This document shows, piece after piece, positions 6,400-11,218 of a DNA stretch of 13,733 bases (its first letter is position 1; each line of letters begins with the position of its first letter). The notes beneath the pieces were generated by a model. That model did not search any database, had not been told where the DNA came from, and saw only the letters and a program-made list of their open reading frames with translations. This DNA is from Candidatus Taylorbacteria bacterium RIFCSPLOWO2_01_FULL_50_130 (GTDB lineage Bacteria; Patescibacteriota; Minisyncoccia; Phycocordibacterales; UBA10002), in NCBI GenBank assembly GCA_001821155.1, contig MHSB01000013.1, forward strand, positions 1 to 13,733, in the 5' to 3' direction. The position numbers were made by a program, and so were the translations under genes.

Positions 6400-7224
6400 T
6401 TATTGCCGGTCATCATCGAAGAACTCGTAATACGCGAGGGTCGCGACGGCGCCGAGGAGAATCCAGAAGAAGAACTCTTCAAACGGAAAGCGTATTCCGA
6501 AGATGCTCACCATACCGATAAACTGGCCTTCAGCGGGAAACTCCCACTGTCGGAGCGCGAGCGCCGTCACTTCATAGATAAGCGAGAGAAAGAAAAAATA
6601 AACGCCGGCCTTAAAAATGCGTCCCACGAGTGAGGGCAAGCGGAAAACCAAAAAAATGACGGGTGCGGCAATCATAAGAACGCCAAACTTGAGATAAAAG
6701 TAATCAATCGCGAGGAGCGAATGATTCGCCGCAAGCACCGCAAGAAATACGCCGAGTGGCGCGGCAAGCGCGATAAATAGCCATTTTAGACGAGGATGCT
6801 TTCGGCCGTCTGCTCTATGCGAAACTTCCAAAAACGCCTCATAAAACATAACCACGAGATAGACATACAAAAACAGCCAGATGTACTGCTCAATCGTAAT
6901 ATATCCAAAGAGTCGAAAACTGCCAAAAACCGACGAAGGCAGCCACCAACCGCGCGTATGCTCCATGATGTAGTCTACAACTGTGGCGACAGGTATGGTA
7001 ACGAGCAGAGAAAAAAGAGCGGCCTTCGCGATATGCTTTCTGCATACATACGAAAGATAAAGAGCGGGAACGCAGAAAAAAAGCGCAATGGAGAGCAGGA
7101 CACCCGCGTTAAAAATAAACGAGAAAAGCGAGGCGATAATCGGCCAGAGTAAAACGCCGACAAGGGCCGCTTTTTTGTGCGCTTCAGCCCTTGTGATGTG
7201 CGGTTGTGTCGTCTGAAGGGGCAA
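6400..7224 (-). CDS. Two-domain lycopene-cyclase-like membrane protein
   Basis: This 274-aa protein has seven to eight hydrophobic segments. Two halves look duplicated. Residues about 93-131 contain a Trp-Pro-FG pattern, then YITIEQYIW and FYEAF. Residues about 227-269 contain WEFP, FGIRFPFEEFFFW and YYEFF. This is the pattern of the lycopene cyclase domain (CrtY heterodimer/CarR type, TIGR03462), in which a conserved Glu pair lies in a membrane helix. The second half keeps the EE pair (249-250); the first has Glu-Gln (113-114). No other carotenoid gene is in the window, so cyclase activity is unproven and the protein may have another role. The start is a TTG; an in-frame stop lies upstream with no better start between. 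The stop lies only 20 bp before the copB -35 box. Confidence 0.75.
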   Translation of the reverse strand: MPLQTTQPHITRAEAHKKAALVGVLLWPIIASLFSFIFNAGVLLSIALFFCVPALYLSYVCRKHIAKAALFSLLVTIPVATVVDYIMEHTRGWWLPSSVFGSFRLFGYITIEQYIWLFLYVYLVVMFYEAFLEVSHRADGRKHPRLKWLFIALAAPLGVFLAVLAANHSLLAIDYFYLKFGVLMIAAPVIFLVFRLPSLVGRIFKAGVYFFFLSLIYEVTALALRQWEFPAEGQFIGMVSIFGIRFPFEEFFFWILLGAVATLAYYEFFDDDRQ

Positions 7225-7257
7225 GGAAAAACAAAATTAACCTGCAAAACCTTCCCC

Positions 7258-7287
7258 AGCTCCTCTTTACTTAAGTAAAGAGGAGCT
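7258..7287. repeat. 30-bp perfect palindrome with CTTTACT arms
   Basis: A perfect 30-bp palindrome, centred on TTAA, lies between the DUF5676 gene and the cyclase-like gene. There is no T-tract on either side, so it is not a standard terminator. Related arms occur at 9408-9475 and 9838-9861. Confidence 0.8.
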
Positions 7288-7306
7288 AATGGGACACGTG
7301 CGGTAC

Positions 7307-7576
7307 TTACGCTTTTACCGAACGATTATAGAGCGTCGCCACGAGATACGCGCCGACATACGAATAAATGATGAACGGAATAAGCCCGACGAGAAAACCT
7401 CCAAGCGTCACCTCTACTTTCCCGAGAGATTCTCCGAGCCCGGGAATATGCATCATTCCGGCGGCAATTCCCATGGCGGCTTCTGGCGCGACAGCGACAA
7501 AGAGCGTGCAGGCGACATAGAGAATAAACGCCGTCACCGCCACGGCATTCGCCAATCTTGTTGCGTTAAGTTGCAT
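7307..7576 (-). CDS. DUF5676-type small membrane protein
   Basis: This 89-aa protein begins MQLNATRLANAVAVTAF, the typical opening of DUF5676 proteins, and has two hydrophobic segments (about residues 9-29 and 57-80). TLGGFLVGLIPFI and a final GAYLVATLYN complete the pattern. The role is unknown; family members are often found with metal-resistance genes, which fits this cluster. The ATG at 7576 was chosen over an earlier in-frame ATG at 7672. The longer form would translate the inverted repeat at 7615-7679, and the family homology starts at MQLNA. A purine-rich AAAGAGAAA lies upstream of the chosen ATG. Confidence 0.85.
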   Translation of the reverse strand: MQLNATRLANAVAVTAFILYVACTLFVAVAPEAAMGIAAGMMHIPGLGESLGKVEVTLGGFLVGLIPFIIYSYVGAYLVATLYNRSVKA

Positions 7577-7614
7577 AGTATTTCTCTTTATTGTTGATAA
7601 TGCCTCGACCTTTA

Positions 7615-7679
7615 TCCCGTAGTAGATTTTTGGCTCGCGGCCTTCACCGCTTTGCGGCAAGCCAAAATTCACTACGGGA
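7615..7679. repeat. Inverted-repeat element E
   Basis: The outer arms 7615-7635 and 7660-7679 are near-perfect inverted copies (CCCGTAGT at the ends). They enclose a small CCGC/GCGG hairpin. The element fills the gap between the 53-aa gene and the DUF5676 gene. Confidence 0.75.
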
Positions 7680-7681
7680 GT

Positions 7682-7843
7682 TTACGTGCTACTTTCAACC
7701 GCATGGCTGGTAATTTCCAAATTACAACTCTGATGCGCCTTGCACCATGCTTCGCATTCTTCCGCATATTTCTTATCTTCGTAATGCAGTCCGCACTCCG
7801 AACATTGATGATGTCTTTTATCGTCTTCGTGATTTTTTGTCAT
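7682..7843 (-). CDS. 53-aa cysteine-rich zinc-binding-like peptide
   Basis: This short gene runs from an ATG at 7843 to a TAA at 7682-7684. It encodes 53 residues starting MTKNHEDDKRHHQCSECG. Cysteines 14 and 17 form a CxxC knuckle, followed by C30, C34 and C40, with AEECEAWCKAHQSCN as a second Cys/His block. The regular spacing and several His residues indicate a small zinc (or copper) site. The protein is acidic and has no membrane segment. I recall similar short 'CGL.Y......CE.WC..H.SCN' proteins as uncharacterised, but cannot name a family. Inverted repeats lie on both sides, with element D immediately upstream and element E immediately downstream. Confidence 0.75.
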   Translation of the reverse strand: MTKNHEDDKRHHQCSECGLHYEDKKYAEECEAWCKAHQSCNLEITSHAVESST

Positions 7844-7851
7844 AACGGTTA

Positions 7852-7983
7852 TAGGACTTACGCGTTTGACGAATTATGACTACATTTCCGTTCTGTCATT
7901 CCCGCGTAGGCGGGAATCCAGGGCTATACGGTGTCATCTGGATTCCCCTTTTCAGGGGAATGACACCAAACGCGTAAGTCCTA
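7852..7983. repeat. Composite inverted-repeat element D with dRS3-like hairpins
   Basis: The perfect 17-bp outer arms are 7852-7868 and 7967-7983. Inside are two hairpins, 7898-7917 and 7942-7961, each matching ATTCCC-N8-GGGAAT, the form of the neisserial dRS3 repeat. Alternative pairing is possible: TGTCATTCCC (7894-7903) with GGGAATGACA (7956-7965), and GGAATCCAG with CTGGATTCC. Confidence 0.85.
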
Positions 7984-7995
7984 GGTTAGATAAAA

Positions 7996-8400
7996 TTAGT
8001 TTTGAGCCATATTCCGACTTTTTATAAGTTCCCTCCAAAAGAAAAAGCCAATTACCGGAAACGCTAAGGCGGTAATGAGTCCGGGATGATAACTCCACGA
8101 GACGACTGCTTTCCAAATATGCTGCAGTTCCAAAATATACACCACACCCAAGACCGCTATCATGCGCAAGCGCCACCGCTCGCTTGCGACTAGCAGAAAA
8201 GAAACAACGAGCAAGAGCCAAAGCATAATTTGAAATGTGATAAACATAACTTGATTTCCACTCATCTCTGAAAAGGGCCGGAATATGAATTGATACAGCT
8301 TATCAACATTGTAGAAACCGGTACGGTACTCCTCAATACCATGCAGAATAAACAAGGGTATGGAGAGGCCAAAAACAACTTTGAGTTTCCTGGAAATCAT
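7996..8400 (-). CDS. HXXEE-motif membrane protein
   Basis: This 134-aa protein has about four hydrophobic segments. The HXXEE motif is H20-G-I-E-E24. The accompanying conserved sites are H94 in ELQHIWK and H105-P-G107 in SYHPGLIT. These His/Glu residues recur in the HXXEE family and could bind metal; the family's reaction is not established. The ATG at 8400 was preferred over a GTG five codons earlier because GGAA lies about 9 nt upstream of the ATG. It follows the DUF302 gene by about 80 bp and probably shares its transcript. Element D begins 12 bp after its stop. Confidence 0.8.
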   Translation of the reverse strand: MISRKLKVVFGLSIPLFILHGIEEYRTGFYNVDKLYQFIFRPFSEMSGNQVMFITFQIMLWLLLVVSFLLVASERWRLRMIAVLGVVYILELQHIWKAVVSWSYHPGLITALAFPVIGFFFWRELIKSRNMAQN

Positions 8401-8482
8401 AATGATATATTCCACTTAACTACGTACTTGGTATCGCCTTTGGCATTTTAACTCCTTTCAACCGCCGTTCAGAACCGATGGA

Positions 8483-8866
8483 TTACTTCGCGCTATCAAT
8501 GATGCGCAAGACGATGCGGTCAATTTCTTTCGGCCGTTCTCCTAACGCGGCGTCCGGGAAAAACTGCGGCAAAACAATCGGCCGCATACCGGAGATATAT
8601 ATCTGCCCGTCCTTAACATACACGTTTATCTTGCACGGCATGCAAAGCCCGATTTTCACATCAATAGATAGAAACTCATTCGCAAATTTTGCATTGCAAA
8701 ACTCAATTATCTTGAACGGCTCTCTTGCAATGCCTTTCTCGCCAAGCGTCTTTTGCACATCGTGGACATAGAGAACGCGCATGCCGGCTTTCCCAATTTG
8801 CTCCTGCACGCTCTCCACCGCCGCGTCAAACGTTTTTGTCGTTGTGACTGTGTAGTCAAATTCCAT
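8483..8866 (-). CDS. DUF302 domain protein
   Basis: This 127-aa soluble protein covers one DUF302 domain. Typical features are a first helix with FDAAVESVQEQI, a strand with VLYVHDVQKTL, the block IIEFCNAKFANEFL with C57, and a GLCMPCKINVYV strand with C75 and C78, followed by ISGMRPIVLPQFF. DUF302 proteins bind small ligands or metals in ways not yet settled and often sit in metal-resistance clusters. The CxxC here could hold copper. The gene starts 6 bp after the YHS gene stop and has no obvious Shine-Dalgarno sequence, so translational coupling is likely. Confidence 0.88.
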   Translation of the reverse strand: MEFDYTVTTTKTFDAAVESVQEQIGKAGMRVLYVHDVQKTLGEKGIAREPFKIIEFCNAKFANEFLSIDVKIGLCMPCKINVYVKDGQIYISGMRPIVLPQFFPDAALGERPKEIDRIVLRIIDSAK

Positions 8867-8872
8867 ATAGGT

Positions 8873-9091
8873 TTAATTTTTTTCTGGCCCTTTAATATAA
8901 CCCTTGGGGTTTTGCTTGAACAACTGCATACAGTGAGTTGAACAGAATGAATAGGTGACGCCGTCATGAATGAGACGTATGCCCTCGGTTGGCTGCATGC
9001 CGCATACCGGGTCTTTGGATGGTGCACCGGAAAAAATCTTTTTTGTGTTTGGCGAAAATGAGTTGAACATAGGTGAGTTTGTTTCAAACAT
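8873..9091 (-). CDS. YHS domain protein
   Basis: This 72-aa protein has a YHS domain at about residues 27-65: DPVCGM (C30), then VTYSFCSTHCMQLF (C50, C54), then NPKGYI. YHS domains are small Cys-rich modules found fused to, or encoded beside, copper ATPases and in metal-resistance islands, and they are thought to bind metal. Here it is a stand-alone protein with a 25-residue Ser/Asn-rich lead. It lies 16 bp from the gene upstream and 6 bp from the DUF302 gene, inside the csoR-led cluster. It may pass copper toward CopB, by inference from context. Confidence 0.9.
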   Translation of the reverse strand: MFETNSPMFNSFSPNTKKIFSGAPSKDPVCGMQPTEGIRLIHDGVTYSFCSTHCMQLFKQNPKGYIKGPEKN

Positions 9092-9107
9092 GAAAATTCC
9101 GACCCGC

Positions 9108-9371
9108 TCAATGGCAACCTTTATGAATGTGTTCGTTCTTTGCTGAAAGTTCTTTGGCTGCGTCCGTTTTTTGCTCCGCGCCGTCTGTATGCTCGCCGCC
9201 GCGGCCTTTGAACATCATCGCGAGGTGCGAGCCGACACAAAGAGCAACGAAACCGAACAGAAGCCAATTGCTGCCGGAGCCTGTTTTACTTCCAACGAGA
9301 AGCAGAATGAGCGGAAGCGCGATACACCCCGCAAGCATCCACCACATGTGTTTTGAATTGTGTCCGTGCAT
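9108..9371 (-). CDS. Small His-rich membrane protein of metal-island type (DUF2933-like)
   Basis: This 87-aa protein begins MHGHNSKHMWWMLAGC, with two hydrophobic segments (about residues 10-28 and 35-53) and a hydrophilic tail ending HIHKGCH. Met and His near both ends suit copper contacts. It resembles DUF2933-type small membrane proteins from copper/mercury islands, though I am not certain of the family. The ATG at 9371 was selected because the earlier in-frame ATG at 9425 would translate part of the hairpin at 9408-9475. The gene ends 16 bp before the YHS gene. Confidence 0.7.
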   Translation of the reverse strand: MHGHNSKHMWWMLAGCIALPLILLLVGSKTGSGSNWLLFGFVALCVGSHLAMMFKGRGGEHTDGAEQKTDAAKELSAKNEHIHKGCH

Positions 9372-9407
9372 GAGTTTTCGTTGATGAACGCGCCATCTCT
9401 TGCGCGA

Positions 9408-9475
9408 GCGCTCCACTTTACCCAAGCATGCCCCGTACCGAAGTCTGCTTCTGGTACTGGGGTAAAGTGAAGCGC
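9408..9475. repeat. Long hairpin with CACTTTACC arms
   Basis: Arms 9408-9423 and 9459-9475 (GCGCTCCACTTTACCC against GCGCTTCACTTTACCCC) enclose an inner GTACC/GGTAC stem. The hairpin lies between the SHOCT gene and the next gene. It is related to the palindromes at 7258-7287 and 9838-9861. Confidence 0.75.
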
Positions 9476-9489
9476 GAGTAAAAATGCAA

Positions 9490-9759
9490 TCAAGAGTGCG
9501 TAATTTCTTTCTTCATCGCCTCAAACTGCTCTTTGGTGAGCTCGCCCTTCGCGTAGCGCTCCTTCAGAATATCCAGTGCGGCCTTCCCGCCGTTCGTCCT
9601 ACTGTCGCTCCCGTGTCCACTTCGATTGCCGCCAGAGAGCTCCCGCACAACCCATACCACGAAGAAAATGACCGCGACCCACACGATAATCATAAAGAAT
9701 CCTCCAAAAAATGTGTGCCCCCAGAGCCAATCCCCGCCGTAGCTATATCCGTACATCAT
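9490..9759 (-). CDS. SHOCT-domain small membrane protein
   Basis: This 89-aa protein has an aromatic-Gly N-terminus (MMYGYSYGGDWLW), one membrane helix (about residues 17-38), a Gly/Ser/Asn linker and a C-terminal SHOCT module (about 60-86: ALDILKERYAKGELTKEQFEAMKKEI). SHOCT modules are short oligomerisation-like tails that occur in many small membrane proteins and often accompany metal-resistance genes. It is the first gene after csoR, and the 117-bp gap holds an inverted repeat. The start may be either of the two adjacent ATGs. Confidence 0.9.
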   Translation of the reverse strand: MMYGYSYGGDWLWGHTFFGGFFMIIVWVAVIFFVVWVVRELSGGNRSGHGSDSRTNGGKAALDILKERYAKGELTKEQFEAMKKEITHS

Positions 9760-9837
9760 GTTGGTAAAAACTATTAACTGTTAACCTTTAACTTTTGACT
9801 TGAGACACAACCGACCACTGTGCCTAAGCGCCTTCGC

Positions 9838-9861
9838 TCCACTTTACTTGAGTAAAGTGGA
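9838..9861. repeat. Short palindrome with CTTTACT arms
   Basis: This is a near-perfect 24-bp palindrome (only the two central bases do not pair) just after the csoR stop. The arms TCCACTTTACT match those of the hairpin at 9408 and differ by one base from the 7258 palindrome. The rest of the gap, 9762-9837, is rich in TTAAC-like words. Confidence 0.75.
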
Positions 9862-9876
9862 ACTGGGGCAATCAAA

Positions 9877-10149
9877 TCACTTTTTCCGCTGGGCTAGTTT
9901 GTAAATCTTCAGAATCTCCGCGATGGCCTTCCGCTCCTCTCCCTTTTTCATCTGGTCCACCACATGCTTTGAAAGATGTTTTTCAAGCAGCGCGTTTTCA
10001 ACGCTGGAAAGCGCGTTTTTCACCGCTTCGGTTTGCGTAATAATGTCCACGCAATAACGCTCTTCTTCCACCATTTTTTTAACGCCGCGAAATTGCCCCT
10101 CGATTATAGAGAGTCGCCGCGAGATTTTTCGCTGTACAGAACTTTCCAT
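9877..10149 (-). CDS. csoR: CsoR-family copper-sensing repressor
   Basis: This 90-aa, all-helical DUF156/CsoR repressor binds DNA as a tetramer when free of metal and lets go when copper binds. The family pattern is clear: RRLSIIEGQFRGVKKM, then YCVDIITQTEAV with C33, then ENALLEKHLSKHV with H58 and H62. In M. tuberculosis CsoR the copper ligands are Cys-His-Cys. Here the third position is His, giving Cys-His-His, as in Thermus thermophilus CsoR. The gene sits directly behind an operator identical to that of copB, so autoregulation and copB control are expected. The ATG is 6 nt after the -10 box, predicting a leaderless message. Confidence 0.95.
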   Translation of the reverse strand: MESSVQRKISRRLSIIEGQFRGVKKMVEEERYCVDIITQTEAVKNALSSVENALLEKHLSKHVVDQMKKGEERKAIAEILKIYKLAQRKK

Positions 10150-10155
10150 ACCGGA

Positions 10156-10185
10156 AGTATACCCCTAGGGGGTATTGTGCGTCAA
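10156..10185 (-). promoter_or_regulatory. csoR promoter with CsoR operator
   Basis: On the minus strand TTGACG (10180-10185) and TATACT (10156-10161) are 18 bp apart. The near-palindrome ATACCCCTAGGGGGTAT (10159-10175) overlaps the -10 box and fills much of the spacer. It is identical over 17 bp to the copB operator, and the start codon lies 6 nt beyond the -10 box, as in copB. Confidence 0.9.
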
Positions 10186-10190
10186 GCAAA

Positions 10191-10220
10191 AGAAAATAGG
10201 TACGATCGTACCTATTTTCT
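10191..10220 (-). terminator. Palindromic terminator after msrA
   Basis: A perfect 30-bp palindrome (AGAAAATAGGTACGA half) lies 14 bp after the msrA stop. On the minus strand it ends in TTTTCTTTT, consistent with intrinsic termination. It ends just before the csoR -35 box, separating the two units. Confidence 0.75.
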
Positions 10221-10234
10221 GTAGCAGGTTTGGG

Positions 10235-10819
10235 TTAGATTTTGAGTAGTTTTATAAATTCTTTTTGTACTTTCTCAAGTTTCGGATTGATGATGAGCTC
10301 ACAATACGAGTTTTCTGGATTCTTTGCGAAATAGTCGCGGTGATAGTCCTCGGCGGGATAAAATACATCAAGCGGGACGACTTCAGTTACTATGGGCTTT
10401 CCCGCCTGCGCCGCGCCCGATGCAGCAGGCAGGTTGAGTTTGTTTGAATTATTTATCTCGCGGATGAAATCTTCAGCAATCTGCTTTTGTTTCTGTGTCG
10501 TGTAGAAAATTGCCGACCGGTACTGTGTGCCCACATCACTGCCTTGTCGGTTGCGCGTCGTTGGGTCGTGTGAAGCGAAAAACACGGTAAGCAAGTCGTG
10601 GTAGGTGGTCAGTTGCGGGTCATACGTTATCTTTACGACCTCCGCGTGTCCGGTCTTTCCGCTCGACACCTGCTCATAGGTGGGTGGCGCCTGTGGCAAT
10701 CCCGCCGAACCACCAGTGTATCCGGGAATTACCGAACGTACTCCTTTAAGCATTTTAAAAATTGCTTCGGTGCACCAGAAACACCCTCCCGCAAATATCG
10801 CTCTCTCAAATTTCTTCAT
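10235..10819 (-). CDS. msrA: Peptide-methionine (S)-S-oxide reductase
   Basis: MsrA (194 aa) reduces the S-epimer of methionine sulfoxide in proteins and free methionine, in the cytoplasm. The catalytic motif is GGCFWC with nucleophile C13 and C16. Further landmarks are GYTGG, PTYEQVSSGKTGHAEVV, HDPTTRNRQGSDVGTQYRSAIFY, and PLDVFYPAEDYHRDYF. Residues about 130-140 (LPAASGAAQAG) form an extra stretch that family members lack and that is encoded by a palindromic repeat. The resolving cysteine is probably C173 near the C-terminus or C16. A TATAAT box 12 nt upstream of the ATG lies in an arm of element B. In this setting it would repair methionine damaged during copper or oxidative stress. Confidence 0.95.
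   Translation of the reverse strand: MKKFERAIFAGGCFWCTEAIFKMLKGVRSVIPGYTGGSAGLPQAPPTYEQVSSGKTGHAEVVKITYDPQLTTYHDLLTVFFASHDPTTRNRQGSDVGTQYRSAIFYTTQKQKQIAEDFIREINNSNKLNLPAASGAAQAGKPIVTEVVPLDVFYPAEDYHRDYFAKNPENSYCELIINPKLEKVQKEFIKLLKI
10397..10433. repeat. In-frame palindromic repeat in msrA
   Basis: The arms 10401-10409 and 10425-10433 pair over nine positions with one mismatch. The segment encodes the extra residues about 130-141 of MsrA. Bases 10397-10411 are identical to 6122-6136 in copB. Confidence 0.75.
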
Positions 10820-10826
10820 ACGTTAT

Positions 10827-10966
10827 TTTGAATTATAAAACTCATGAAGGATGCGCTTGTAAAATAACTCTCGCAGTGCGACGGCGCGAGAGAGAGGCGA
10901 AAAATCAGCAGATTTTTACGCCGTTTGCTCCAAAAGCGCGTCGAATGTAGAGTTTCATAATTCAAA
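10827..10966. repeat. Composite inverted-repeat element B
   Basis: The 17-bp arms 10827-10843 and 10950-10966 have a single mismatch. Inside are a CTCTCGC/GCGAGAG hairpin around GTGCGACGGCGCGAG (about 10877-10891) and an AAAAATC-AGCA-GATTTTT hairpin flanked by GGCG/CGCC (10897-10923). The order of the GCGAC-GGCGCGAG block and the CAGCAG loop matches element A. Confidence 0.75.
10832..10837 (-). promoter_or_regulatory. Putative msrA -10 box
   Basis: A consensus TATAAT on the minus strand lies 12 nt upstream of the msrA ATG, within the left arm of element B. No good -35 box is visible 16-18 bp upstream, so the promoter call is tentative. Confidence 0.4.
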
Positions 10967-10967
10967 G

Positions 10968-11144
10968 TGAGATGGTTACAAAACTATTTTTAAGCGAAAT
11001 TTAGGACTTTTTGTTCGAGACGAGGAAAGCCAGCAAAATGATTGAGGCGTAGCCCGGCTACGACGAAAATCATTTTGCGCCAGCTTGACGAAGTATCGGA
11101 CAAAAAGGACAAATTGCAGCAAGAATAGTTTTGTAACCATCTCA
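10968..11144. repeat. Composite inverted-repeat element C
   Basis: The perfect 21-bp outer arms are 10968-10988 and 11124-11144. Within them lie nested pairs: 11007-11018 with 11096-11107 (11 of 12), 11033-11043 with 11068-11078 (perfect 11 bp), and 11048-11054 with 11056-11062 (CGTAGCC/GGCTACG). The whole unit can fold as one 177-nt hairpin. It starts one base after element B. Confidence 0.85.
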
Positions 11145-11166
11145 GTGCGTTAATTATACACTTTCG

Positions 11167-11199
11167 AAAGAAAAGGCAGACCAAGGTTATGGCCTGCCT
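11167..11199 (-). terminator. Intrinsic terminator of dapA
   Basis: On the minus strand AGGCAGGCC (11191-11199) pairs with GGTCTGCCT (11174-11182) in a 9-bp stem with one G:U pair and an 8-nt loop. TTTCTTTC follows. It lies about 20 bp after the dapA stop. Confidence 0.8.
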
Positions 11200-11218
11200 G
11201 CTTGAGACGGCGGCGCAT

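Noticed and set aside
7577..7672. Longer N-terminus for the DUF5676 protein (ATG at 7672)
   Set aside because: The extra residues translate the inverted repeat at 7615-7679, and the family begins at the MQLNA start at 7576.
9372..9425. Longer N-terminus for the small His-rich membrane protein (ATG at 9425)
   Set aside because: It would translate part of the 9408-9475 hairpin; the hydrophobic-protein pattern begins at the ATG at 9371.
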